NCBI GenBank assembly: GCA_020736575.1 | Contig: JAGPYM010000048.1 | Location: 1 to 64,000, forward strand | Source: Thelonectria olida | Taxonomy: Eukaryota > Ascomycota > Sordariomycetes > Hypocreales > Nectriaceae | Length of the DNA stretch: 64,000 nucleotides | Direction: 5' to 3' | Shown here: positions 32,635 to 43,399 of the stretch, in pieces | Position numbering within the stretch: position 1 is the stretch's first letter | How the letters are laid out: each line of letters begins with the position of its first letter | Position numbers and translations under genes: made by a program | The notes under the pieces: model-generated | What the model was told of the DNA's origin: nothing | The model's database searches: none | The model's input: only the letters and a program-made list of their open reading frames with translations

Positions 32635-34456
32635 CTTTAGGTTTGCTTGCCCTCCGCAGCTGGCTACCATGTCTTACCCACCTTATCATTCCCTGCCGCT
32701 CCTGCAATAAATCTACTTGCCCTCTCATCAACACAACCTCGCAAACAGATAGCTCCTGACTGAGACTGCTCTGCTTCGAGATGTTTCACGAATCCACCGT
32801 ACAGACAGGGTCCAAGCGACCAGGCAGGAACAGCTTAGAATACACTGTCGTGCTGTTAGCGAGTTCTAAATCGAGGGGGGATGCATCTATCGTACACTCT
32901 TTCACTGGGCGTCTCAAGGTACACGGCTGAAGATAATATTGCTCGTCCCGGTGCAGCCAGCCCCTTTGGTGCATATGAAGAAGCATCGGGGTGATACTGA
33001 TCTCAGTTTGTTGCAACACCAGTGATGTAGCCTTGCAGCAGAGGACGGCCGGGACACTACCACTGACACCGGAAGCAATCAATAGCTCCAGGCTCCCAGA
33101 ATATGCACCCCATCATTCCACCTCTGCTCTGTCCGAGTTATTTTCGTCATGCGTCATTGCAGAGACGTCTGTGGCGATACAAAAGCTTGGCCGCTACTGC
33201 ACGAACGACCACTTCACACTGAAATTTTCAAACCGGCCATTCATTCAAGCCAACACTTAACGGCTCCTCGCCATCTCCCCCAGGAACATCTACCTGTTGA
33301 CTCGTTGATACGATCATCAAGTATTATTGCGACTACCTCCTTAGAGCTAGAAGAACTATGAGCCGTGTTCGCTTGGGTCCGATCAGGATTCCACTCGCTG
33401 TGCTGCGCCATTGTATTTTCTTCCAACTACGGCAACCCCAAGTGAAACTTCCACCCACTCACCCACCACAACGCGGTCGGTTCATCACAAATGATGTATC
33501 CCGTTCAAACCCCGTTGAGAGGGACAAGAGTTGAATGGGCTTCATGGACTTGCACATCTGACACGCAGTACTAACCAATAACACCAAGGCCTCCACGGGC
33601 AAGCATCTCTTTTGTTTGCTACCTGGCGGGATCTTTGCCCCATATGAGTTCCATAGAGGCGAAGCAGGCTCTAAAGCAGTCAACACCTGGGCTGCCTTCT
33701 TTCAAGACAGGTTATTCCGTCCCACACACCGAACGTGAGAATTTACACTCCCCAAGTAGGCAAAAGATGGCAAGCGGGCGCTGACATGTTTGCACTAATC
33801 GGCGAGAAGATGTTCAGCAAAATTTCGATCCGCAGATCTAGTCTAACGTAGATTGGAGCAATGACGTTACGAGCGCTAGGGGTGTTGACTGCGCCATGAT
33901 CCGATGCATGGTCGCCCCCAATGATTTAAGCCAATTATTCTTCTCGCAAGACAGAGCATAACCACTGATACTTCATTAGATACGGGAGCGCTCCACTCTG
34001 TCGCCCTCTGTCAATGGCGACCGTCACCCGCGTAAAACGCCTCGTTGAGCTGCTCGATCACCTCTCTTATAAGTTCGCCCTTTTCCATCCTCATCCGGTC
34101 TGCTTCATACCGCCAGCCAATGACCTGTGGATATCAAAGGAGTCTTGTTGCTACCGCTGAGTGATGAATGCATATTCCTTTTGAGTGCCAATCGCTCTGT
34201 CCACCTCCGTCTCGTCTACTGACCATAGTTAAATTACGGGAGTGCTTCTCAGCGAGAAAGCGCATCGCCCTTCAGGTACCGGCTCACTGACAAATCTATC
34301 GCCTATTAGACTTCTCTTGCGAACTTCAAGGGGTTTAGGATCATCCGTCTCATCTATCGTGACGGCTTGGAACCGAGCTGACGTCAAAACAATCACGGGT
34401 AGCGAGAGCGTCTACATCTAGCAAACCCAGCCCTTCAATCACACTAAGTTGGCATA
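32635..34456. other. 1.8 kb without recognisable genes
   Basis: Only short frames without motifs are found on either strand. The last few hundred bases should contain the promoter of the gene at 34457. Confidence 0.45.
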
Positions 34457-35332
34457 ATGTCGCACCGCGACACGAAACCGCTGTTCGTCATTCATCCCCG
34501 CCTGGATGCAGGGGAATACCGCGACAAACTCATTGGCAGCGTCGTCAAATATCCAGATATGCCCACTGAAGGGTATATCCCCTATAAGTCCGCCAAACAG
34601 CCCAAGAACATGGTTTCGAACCTTGACCCCAAGCCCATCCAGGTCCGGAACACCAAGTTTTGGACACACAGAATCAAGGACACCGAGGTATCGTCCTCGC
34701 TGAACGACATCATCGAGGGGTTCTTCGGGGGTTCAAACATAACGAGGGCAACTCTGGCGCGGTTACGGCACATGGATTCGCCGAGCAAGAAGTTCAAGGA
34801 ACTGCTGAAAAACAAGACTTATTTCAAGCAACTATCCAGCCTGCTGAAGAGTAGCCAGGATCAGGAGGGGTATTTCGTCACGGATATCGTCACACTGGTC
34901 GATGTTGCTGAAGAGTCTCGCAAGTCGCATGGCACCGGCGCGGGAGCACAGGCGCTTGTTGATCCCTCCTTGGGAATACAGGTTGGGGCTATCGCACAGA
35001 ACCAAGTTGGGAGAGAGAAGTGGTACTCGGGCTACTACGAGGGAGAAACAATCGTGTTTCTCGGATATCGCCGCGTAAGGCTCGAGAAGACGACCTCTAT
35101 CATGGCAGAGTTAGGGAGGATATTCCTAGGCCGAGCGCATGGCTTTACGGTGTGGGATGGATTGGATTACTGGCCACCAACGATTGGAAAACCTGCCGAA
35201 GGAAACAGGGAGGCATTGTTAGGTGATACGAGCGGGAGGAACGCAAAAGGGGAGGAGCAGCCGGTGCCACCACCAGATGAGTACGCTGAGATTATCAGGG
35301 AGCTGGGGTTTGATGTTGAGATTGTGGAATGA
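34457..35332 (+). CDS. Hypothetical protein, possibly gasdermin-like
   Basis: The uninterrupted frame gives 291 residues. It begins MSHRDTKPLFVIHPRLDAG and has a LIGSVVKYPDMPTEGYIPY element. A TKFWTHRIKDTEVSSSLNDI segment is followed by a FFGG turn. A central block has basic helices (SKKFKELLKNKTYFKQLSSL). Then comes GYFVTDIVTLVDVAEE, a Gly/Ala-rich loop and ETIVFLGYRRVRLEK. The order (LGS-V--P-P---Y-P, then xY-VT-I-x-V-D, then a late A/L-GYR-R strand) resembles fungal gasdermin-like proteins, which form membrane pores in regulated cell death. This is pattern recognition only, without a named orthologue. The gene itself looks sound: one exon and good coding character. Confidence 0.6.
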   Translation: MSHRDTKPLFVIHPRLDAGEYRDKLIGSVVKYPDMPTEGYIPYKSAKQPKNMVSNLDPKPIQVRNTKFWTHRIKDTEVSSSLNDIIEGFFGGSNITRATLARLRHMDSPSKKFKELLKNKTYFKQLSSLLKSSQDQEGYFVTDIVTLVDVAEESRKSHGTGAGAQALVDPSLGIQVGAIAQNQVGREKWYSGYYEGETIVFLGYRRVRLEKTTSIMAELGRIFLGRAHGFTVWDGLDYWPPTIGKPAEGNREALLGDTSGRNAKGEEQPVPPPDEYAEIIRELGFDVEIVE

Positions 35333-35728
35333 GTTGTTGGGGATTCAAAGAACCAATGCAGGAGACACGGAAACCACGACATCATAATGGTGGCAAAACG
35401 GAGTCGCGTTTTGCATTACACCCGTAAGGGTATAGACCGGGAATGGCAAACTGAGGTATCTAAATTCTCTCGTGGGTATTCTATGGAGCCTCCGTGGCGG
35501 TGCCTTTCGTGATCCCAGGCTTACCCGCCGCAGAAAATACTTCTAGTCACATTTATTCCGCCTTCCATCGCATTCGCGCACTTGACAAGCCTCATAGTCT
35601 AGTTACCTACATCTTTATTTTCAAAAAATTTACAACCCAGGTCTACTGCACAAACGGCAACTCTCCATCAAATATTTCTGCTAACACATTCAAGTGGACA
35701 CGACAGGCCCACGACAGGCCCACGACAT
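35333..35728. other. Intergenic
   Basis: Contains a short tandem duplication (GACAGGCCCAC twice) at about 35702-35724. No gene start for the following RGS fragment could be fixed. Confidence 0.4.
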
Positions 35729-36274
35729 CCTACCCTCAGCGAGATCCTCTTGGATGTCTCTTCGCCGCCATGGACTCTGCGCGGCTGCATGGCCCATCTC
35801 TCCCAACACCGCTGCATGGAGACTCTCGAATTCACCCTGGACGCCGAAAACTATACTTCCTTCTATAACCAGGTAGTTGCCGAGAGCCCTATGTCGCGTG
35901 ATGGAACTGATCGTGTAAACTCGTCTTGGCAAATGTTGATACGAATCTACATCGCTCCTTGTGGACCGCGACAAGTCAATATCTCGGGTCGAGAGCGAGA
36001 TCGCCTCTTGAATCTCCCGTGTGGACCTCACCCCCCTCACCCTTCCGAACTTGATAAGTCTCGCCGAATTATCTACGACCTCATGAACGACTCCCTCCTC
36101 GTCCCCTTCCTCGAGTCTGTTAGTCCCATTCAGCACGAAAATCCGCTTGAGGAGCAGATACGCTCCCCCAACGCTCGCCCCCAACTAAGCGTCGGTTGGG
36201 ATGCCGCACGATCGGTTCGCTCGAGACACACCATGGAGTCCGAGGGCTGGGCAGATGACGGCAACAGAAATTAA
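35729..36274 (+). pseudogene. RGS-domain protein fragment
   Basis: In one frame the sequence reads TLSEILLDVSSPPWTLRGCM, then HLSQHRCMETLEFTLDAENY, SSWQMLIRIYIAPCGPRQVN and SRRIIYDLMNDSLLVPFLES. This is the fungal regulator-of-G-protein-signalling fold. It covers the helix around LEFxxDAxxY, the W-x-x-L-I-x-x-YI-x-P-x-x-PR-x-VN segment and the final IYDLMNDS helix. No in-frame ATG exists at the start and the C-terminus runs out after about 40 further residues. RGS proteins speed GTP hydrolysis on G-alpha subunits. This copy looks like a truncated or partly captured gene. Confidence 0.6.
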
Positions 36275-36691
36275 CTCCTCTCCGAGTCGACCATGCACAT
36301 ATCTCCAGGAGGGTTCCATCATGCCGCCGTCGTATATAAGAAATGTGGTAAAAGGGTCAGGCGCCATGCTACGTTGCACCCATAAAAGCTCAAATTTTGC
36401 ACTCCATATTCTATTGAGCGGCCTTGAAAACTGCGAAAACGCGAAGAGACGAATATATGGGAGGGGCAAGAGGATTGGTTAAAATACATTCATGCTTTTA
36501 TTAAGGGTCCTAGTTTCGATGTTACCTTTGGCGCGTTATATTGTATTGCGAAGAAAAGCTATAAAATGACACGCCAAAAGTCCAGCAACAGCTTACAGTG
36601 CGTCACCTTAAATATAAATTTAAGATCTTTCTTTTCTTACTAGATTTATACATAAACTATATCTAAAAAAATTTATTATAAAGGGAACTCT
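36275..36691. other. Intergenic; possible MITE remnant
   Basis: At about 36583-36612 GCAACAGCTTACAGTGCGTC followed by ACCTTAAAT resembles the left interior of the TAACGTAC MITEs (GCAACACT...CACCTTAAAT). The pogo element may have inserted into an older MITE. Confidence 0.3.
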
Positions 36692-38721
36692 TAACGTACA
36701 AAATAAGCGAGCGCGCACTTTTCTCCCTAACTACCTAATCTCATCTTTCAATATAATTTACTCAACCACAAGTCATATCATCCTCAACTAATGAGGCAAA
36801 TATTAAGCTTGCCCTTCAAGCCCTTGAGAAAGACCCCCAATTAACTCCCTTTTGCGCTTTATAGATCTATAAAATCTCCCGCCGCACCCTAGAACGCCGA
36901 TGCAATGGCATTCCTACCTGACGCGATATTGTGCCTAATTCGAGGAAGCTATCTGATCTAGAGGAACAGACTCTTGTTGAGTATATCCTTAACCTAGACT
37001 CGCGAGGATTCCCCTGCAAGTTAGTAGTATTAAAGAAATGGCCAACCGACTGCTTGCTAACTGCAATGCGTCATCTGTTGGCAAGCGCTGGGCTTCCAAC
37101 TTCGTTAAGCGACAACTAGATCTCACGATGCGTTTTAATTGTAAATACGATTACTAGAGAGCCAAATGTAAAGACCTAGCGGTTATTTATAAGTGGTTCT
37201 CGCTTATGAGAACATAATTGCAAATATAGTATTAACTACCCTAGCCGATATTTATAACTTTAATAAAACTGGCTTTTTAATGGGTATGATCGCAAGCGGT
37301 ATGGTTGTTACAGGCGCAGAAAGGCATGGAAGACCGAAATCAATTCAGCCTGGAAACTGGGAATGGGTTGTAGTCATCCAGGCTATTAATGTAGAAGGCT
37401 GGTTAATCCAGCCGTTTATTATGGTTGCAGGCCAATATCACCTTGCTAGCTGGTACCGAGAAAGCAACCTCCCGGGCGATTGTGTAACGATCTGGTCAAT
37501 TCCCAACGGTAAAGACTAGAGGGTTCTAGGTTTATGTTGGCAGAGAGATCAGGGCGTTAAGGTCTGAGCAATGTAGTGGGTTGTTACGTCTGGTGATGTG
37601 CTCAAAGTAGATGAGTGTAACCAAGTTGTATTGAAAGCTAAGGAAGCTTAAGTTCTATCTAATGTGCTAATGAATGTGTTTAAGTACTAAGAGAGTGCTT
37701 CCTTGGATCACGGTTGAGGACCGTGATCCTTTCCTTGGATCACGATTGTGAAGGTGATCCAGATGCCTGGATCACGAGTGATCCTGCGATGATTAGAGAG
37801 AAAAAGGTGGGGCTGATTTCTGGCACGTGATGGGGTAGTCGTCACGGCTCGTGACAGATTGGGCTATCGCTACGACGCAAAATGGCTGGACTGATAACGA
37901 GATGGGTATTAAGTGGCTTAAGCACTTCAATTAACACACAAAGACCCGATCAAATGCTCTATAACCTACATTTTAAAGACCGAGTTCCTTCCGGCCTTTT
38001 ACGCCGCCTTTCAAGCCGCTATGACAAAAAGCAATATCTAGGGAAGTTTTAAAGGAGCCAGACTTGTTCCTCTAGATCTAGAATATGTGCTTTTACAGCT
38101 TGATGTGCAGCTACGGACTCCAACACCTGATGAAGAGGAGGCTAGCCTTCCGGGCCCTTGGGTCTCAAAGACTCCAAAGACTGTCCTTGAGGCTAGCTCT
38201 CAGTCTGAATACCTTGAAAGGCGAATTAAAAGGTATCAGAGCAGCTCTCCAGCCTCTATTCTAGAGCACTTCAGTCATTTTCTAAGGGAACAAAGGCAAT
38301 AATATATCAAATAGCATTATTAAAGTCTGAGAACTAAATCCTTCAACAGGCAAATGAAACCCTTAGCAGGCGGCGCAGAGCAAAAAACACACGCCTACAT
38401 AATAGAGGAAAGATGACTCTAGATGAGGGAAGGGAAGCAATTAATCAAAAGGACGTTGATATGCAGCTGGTGGCCGAATCGTTAAGAAGTGGTAGTCAGG
38501 GAGGGTTGGCGCGACCGAAGGAAAGGCGTTGTGGAACATGCGGCAAGACCGGTCACAATGCAAGAATATGTCAGGTTTTTATAGAGACGTCTGGAGAGGA
38601 GTATACCGATTAGTTTCAATTGATTAGATGCTTTATTGTGTTTTTATTAACAAATCTGTAGTGAAGGTTAGAGAAAAGTGCGCGCTCGCTTGTATTGCGC
38701 GCTCGCTTATCATGTACGTTA
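36692..38721 (+). mobile_element. pogo/Fot1-type transposon, degenerate
   Basis: The left end reads TAACGTACAAAATAAGCGAG and the right end, in reverse, TAACGTACATGATAAGCGAG. The right end carries a second AAGCGAGCGCGCA copy. TA is the presumed target duplication. The 2.03-kb element has an AT-rich, stop-riddled pogo-family transposase on the plus strand. Terminal sequence, doubled subterminal motif and TA target ally it with the MITEs at 22847, 48628 and 49100. Confidence 0.8.
36790..38613 (+). pseudogene. pogo/Fot1 transposase with zinc knuckle, decayed
   Basis: Recognisable pieces in order are IKLALQALEKDPQLTPF (first helix-turn-helix), KISRRTLERRCNGIP, and NSRKLSDLEEQTLVEYILNL with DSRGFP (CENP-B type HTH). 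The DDE core follows from 37220: ADIYNFNKTGFLMGM (the normal NFDETGF, with Asp and Glu replaced by Asn and Lys), VTGAERHGRPKSIQPGN, VVVIQAIN and PFIMVAGQYHL. The third acidic region is lost. C-terminal pieces at 38087-38302 and 38413-38613 end in a CX2CX4HX4C knuckle (CGTCGKTGHNARIC). Loss of the first catalytic Asp plus many stops makes it inactive. Confidence 0.85.
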
Positions 38722-39690
38722 GAATAGTTATTATTTTTTATCTTTTTTTATTTCTCTACGTATTAACTAACTAATACCAATAGTACAGGTTATAATACCA
38801 ATACTAACTAACGCTAACAAAAATTAGTATTAGAATATACTAGTTAGTATCAGTATTCAACCCCGATCCTTCATATCCTTCAACTGGTTTTCTAGGCTTT
38901 CGACCCTGTCCCGCAGCTGCTCGACCTTCCCCCTCTCTTGTCGGATACGAGGGTGGTAAGTCAAGATGAATGATAATCTCAAGATGGAGAAGAACAGATG
39001 ATTGATTGATTCATCTGTGTCTCGTAGTCTTCTTCCTTCCTCATCCTCATTATATTTGACGAGGCGAGGCTATGATACTAGACCTGCCGAACCTGCAATA
39101 GATCTCTAACACCGCTCTGACTCTCGTGGTGCACTCGTGTGACAATCTGGGTAGAGGCATATGCAACAATCTCTTCGTGGGACGTGGTCCTTCGTACCGG
39201 AGTTATTTTCGCCAATATCCTCGATTCCCTCGTTAACAGGACACTGCCGAGGCTGTCGAGAATACTTTCGAGAGACTACAAGTGGTAAGAAAGCCGTAAG
39301 TCTATGCGATTTCAAAACTCCCCATTTGACGCTATATCTGACATTGTCCTAGCCGTGTGGAACCTCAGTCCCCTTCCTGGAGGCGACATATAAATAAACA
39401 CCGGGATGGAGACGCAGATACTAGCTATTCTCGCCCGGACTAAGGGGACAGCAAAGGCCACTTTTTCACGAAGCACAGCGCACTCGCGTCTGTGGACGAC
39501 TAATCCGAAGCTTCCTCCCAAAGTCCCTTTTAGTAGACAATTATGGACCGAGGGGGATGGGACGCGTTCCAAGGAGCCACAAGGCCGCTCCGTCCCAGTT
39601 GCCTCGCCCGCCTCAAGACAACCACCAGCCTATCTCCCAGCCCACTCGACCAGAACATAATGACGGCGACACGACATCTCAGATGATGCT
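38722..39690. other. No supported gene
   Basis: The left part is AT-rich with repeated ACTAACTAATACCAAT-like words. A minus-strand segment near 38880-38940 reads as a short coiled coil (QLRDRVESLENQLKDM), the kind of tail seen in fungal transposon proteins. Confidence 0.35.
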
Positions 39691-40210
39691 TCAACCTAAA
39701 ACAAGACCAATATCACAGGACCAACTCGTCGATGAGGTCAAAGGCATATATGCTGGCTTAGGCGGCACAGCCTCCCAAGCCTTTTTGACTGCAGCCCTAA
39801 ACCAGTCATGAGATAAAGCTGCTGGGAAGTTCTTGTCAATATAACCCTTCATCCAATTCCACATAGCTTCTGTAGGGTTTAGGTCTGGCGAATAAGGCGG
39901 CCATTCGATCAGGTCAATTATTCTTTCTCTCATCTCGGCGATAGTCTCAGCAGCAGCGTGGGCATGTTCGGGGCTGTTTTTCTGGCAAGGCCCCAAGATC
40001 TTCTGGAAGAAGGATTGGGGCACGATTGATCACGAAAAGGGTGTGCGCAGAGGGGCTCCAGCTCGGCGTAGGTCTTTGAGAAAGTTGGATATCTGACTGG
40101 CTGCGTAAAAAGTTCGACCAAGTTATTTGACCAAAAGGAATTTGGACCTGCGGCTTTGAGCAGTGGCCGTTCGATAGGGCCACAGGGCTACGTTTCGCCA
40201 ACTGGTAGAA
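39691..40210 (-). pseudogene. Tc1/mariner transposase C-terminal fragment
   Basis: The minus-strand frame at 39691-40023 contains DLIEWPPYSPDLNPTEAMWN and WMKGYIDKNFP. That is the third acidic position and following helix of Tc1-type transposases, then KKAWEAVP. Upstream sequence to about 40210 looks related but is frame-shifted. No terminal repeats were found. It differs from the copy at 22265, so it is a different lineage. Confidence 0.75.
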
Positions 40211-40606
40211 AAGGAATATACTCGCGGCAAAGCAACAGCAGACTGTCCCGAAGGCTAGTCGGATTGACTGGCTAATAAAAGATCATATTTCTACCCTAAC
40301 GTAATAAATCACATTTATGTAGTTATCCAAATCTTTCCGCTTGCTTGAAGAGGGAAAAGTGACCAAGTTGACCCCCCGACCCTATGGGGTGCACTAACAA
40401 AACTTTGCCAGATACCAAGTACCCCTGTAAGCACTGGCTAAAATCCATACCAGCTCTCCATTGATTTACTGGCGCATGTATATCGCTACTGCAAGGCCGG
40501 AAACACAACTGCAAGTGCCAGTACTCGGCCTGCCTTGACTTCCCTTTGCTCGTTGAGCTACACCACAACCTCGAGTCGGGTCTCGGTAGCCCCAAGCTGC
40601 ATCACC
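40211..40606. other. Intergenic upstream of V-ATPase fragment
   Basis: No gene is recognised. Confidence 0.35.
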
Positions 40607-40874
40607 ATAGCTTCACGACAGGATACCCCATTTCGCTCGGTGGACATGAGCATGGTGCAGCTGTACGTCTCCAACGAAATCGAACGGGAGGTCGTCACTG
40701 CCCTTGGCAGGCTTGGATTGTGCCAGTTCCGTGACGTAAGCCTCCGTGCCCACACCATCTCCTCTATGCAGGCTACTGATGTGTTATTCATACAGCGCAA
40801 TAAGCATGTTAGCGCCTTTCAGCGAACTTTCACTCAGGGGATCCGACGCCTTCATAATGTCGATCGGCGGCTGC
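40607..40874 (+). pseudogene. V-ATPase subunit a (Vph1-type) N-terminal gene fragment
   Basis: Two exons with their intron are preserved. Exon 40607-40735 encodes ASRQDTPFRSVDMSMVQLYV, then SNEIEREVVTALGRLGLCQF. Exon 40796-40874 encodes SAFQRTFTQGIRRLHNVDRR. These are the conserved first about 70 residues of fungal vacuolar ATPase subunit a. The expected start codon in the context CACCATAGCT is ATA instead of ATG. Homology ends exactly at a GTACGT donor at 40875, and nothing downstream resembles the roughly 800-residue remainder. It is therefore a partial DNA-level duplication, not an expressed V-ATPase gene. Confidence 0.8.
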
Positions 40875-41211
40875 GTACGTTACTGCAACCCTTCGGAAAG
40901 AAACAGCCTAACGGGACGCAGGATAAGACTTGGCGATCGATTGACTTTTTATCAACATTGGATGTGACATCATTATTGTACCTCCGTTTACCCGCTCGCT
41001 TTGGTATCCCCGCAGAATGGGCCCATGGTCACGATCACCGCGCTCAGATAGTCAGCACTACTGACAAGCCATGCATCCATACTCGTCAGTCGGACAAGCC
41101 ACGAGGGCCAAGACTGACGTGGCGAACTTCCGCGGTTGTCGATCCGAGTTTACGTGTTGCCTAATATAAATATGAGGCGTAAATCCCTGCGTTCCTCAAT
41201 ATTTTAGCCAA

Positions 41212-42150
41212 ATGCCATCCTACCACCACAGCATGAAACTGGACGGTGCAACAAGCAGGGCGATTCAAGAGGCTCTTACAGCGTACTGTTTATGTCATCT
41301 TGGTTCTGAGCCTGACGTCTGACGACACAGAGCACAGACGGGCATCTATTCCGATCTTGCGGTGCGATGTGGGAACAAGGAATACCCCGTTCACAAAGTT
41401 TTGGTCTGTACCAGATCCCCTTTCTTTGCTAAAGCTTGTGATGGGCCTTACGAGGTACGGAGCGAGGTGCTTGGCCATGTAATGCGGGCAAGAACAGCTA
41501 ATGAGCCACAGGAGGGACGGAGCGGTGTCATAGATTTATCAGATGATGACCACGATGCCGTAGACTCTATGGTATGCTACTTATACAATGGCTATTATCC
41601 CAGGATAGAGTCAGGAACAACAGTATCAGTAGCTCAACCGCCGTGCTCAAAATCATGGACCGTTGATGATTTTGGTAAGGAATCAAACCTCCTTCGCATG
41701 GATACTGATATTGGTGGGTTGACTGCAATAGGAGAGGTTACGCTTGGCCTGCAAGTTAAATACTTGTGTTTGCATGCAAGGGTTTATGCCCTCGCCGAAA
41801 AGTATGCAGTCTCCGGGCTGAAAGAAATAGCACTTCGCTATTTTCGATACGTTGCAGATGATGAAACCTGCAATCTAGAAGAGTTTTCGGACGCGAGCGA
41901 GCTTGCGTATACTACAACAATTGATGCAGACCGAGGATTGCGAGACGTGGTCGTAAAGGCCTTACATGAAAACTATAAGGCCCTGGATCAAGACCATGTT
42001 CAGGGACTTTTGAAACGACATCCCAATCTAGCAATTGACTTCATCATGCATTATCGAGCCAAGCAGATGGCTGGGCCAGTTGGGGTCTGGCTCGTCACCA
42101 AAGCCTCCAGATTAAACTGGAGGCTGTATCCTGTCTGTGGTCTGTCATAA
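41212..42150 (+). CDS. BTB/POZ domain protein (3 exons)
   Basis: Exons 41212-41282, 41331-41454 and 41512-42150 total 834 nt (277 residues). After a short N-terminus comes a BTB fold: IQEALTAAQTGIYSDLAVRC, NKEYPVHKVLVCTRSPFFAK, GVIDLSDDDHDAVDSMVCYL and YNGYY. A Ser/Asp-containing loop is inserted, then LHARVYALAEKYAVSGLKEI and a helical C-terminus. BTB domains mediate dimerisation and often link substrates to cullin-3 ligases; no second domain (kelch, MATH) is present. Fungi encode many such short BTB proteins of unknown role. Intron 2 is a multiple of three, so read-through would also stay in frame. The gene looks intact. Confidence 0.8.
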
Positions 42151-43399
42151 GCGCAAACGCCGCCACCCGCGAGCCTGAGCCTCTACAGGACAAATACAGC
42201 TACTCGAGGCTGCCTTTTCCTCATAAGATTGCATATTTCTGTCAGTTGGATCTTCAATCTGGAGTTTTCACCCTTGGCATAGAGCTATCGACCGAGAGGG
42301 TCAAATAAGAGCAATGATACTCGTTGACTTCAAACACACAAAGCAATGTTGGTTGGAGCTCTTGAGAGGGAAGTGTCCACGTGAAACCTGAAGATATGGC
42401 GAGCGGAATTATGGATTTGAACATGAGACTTACAGCCACTTCCAGTTCATTAGACTTGGTGAACTCACACGAAAGTCGGTACTTGTTCAGTAGCGCAGAC
42501 AAGTTAGATCCTACAATGTGACATGTCTTTAGCCGTCGTGCCTTCAGCTCACACCACTCCGAGCTGCCCATCCAACGGGGAGCTAGAACCATATACTAAA
42601 TAAACTTTGATCGGTTGTGCCCTTTGGAAGCTCTTAAGATTGGAGTTTCCATCAGCACTTCTCACCTAACGGGTGCTCATCAAAAGTTAACCCAAAATTC
42701 GTTGAGTTTTGGCAGCTATACCTGACGTCACGTTTAAGTCCTGGACCGTGACTTGTCACGCCATGTATTGGACCTGTCCTGTCATCCCCATGATATACGA
42801 ATCCATCACCGCGTCATGCACGCGTAACTACCGTATAAAGCCTATTAATCACACGTTAGTGCCAACGCGCTCCCTCCCTATTGAGACTGATCACACCACA
42901 ACTCATCACGCAACCCACGGGGGAAAGAATGAAGACGGTTGCGGTGGTTCGTAGAATCGCTCAGTCCGAGTTATGGCAGCCGTGAACTCACCACAAGTCG
43001 GCGGAAGCGGTCCTCATGCTACGATGGCCTGATTATCGTGAACTATGTTGATTCAATGCAAAAAGCTTCTGCCATCAATAAGATAATTTGGCTGAAATAT
43101 TAATACAATTCGTGGGGGGGACTTAGACGGATGCATTTCTATACTCTGACAAAAACGAATTTAACCTGTGAGTGATTGGCCTATCTAGAGCAGGACGGTC
43201 ATGTATCCAACGGCCAGCAGTTAAATCTGCGTGATTATAAGCTGCATTTTTCATCCTCTTCATCTCTCGGCTTGGCTAGCTGGCGCTGCACAAGCAGTCG
43301 TCCCGCCTTCGATAGCTAGTACTTGTAGCATCATAAGTATCGAAGCCCACCATGTCCGAACAATCAGGTCGCTCACTCTATTAAACTAAATACACCCGG
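42151..43399. other. Mostly empty; one unrecognised minus-strand frame
   Basis: A 112-codon minus-strand frame at 42254-42592 has acceptable composition but no motif I know. The rest shows short frames only. Confidence 0.35.

Noticed and set aside
34457..35332. Naming the gene as an RCD-1 orthologue
   Set aside because: Only a general pattern was recognised; without alignment or structure an orthology claim is not justified.
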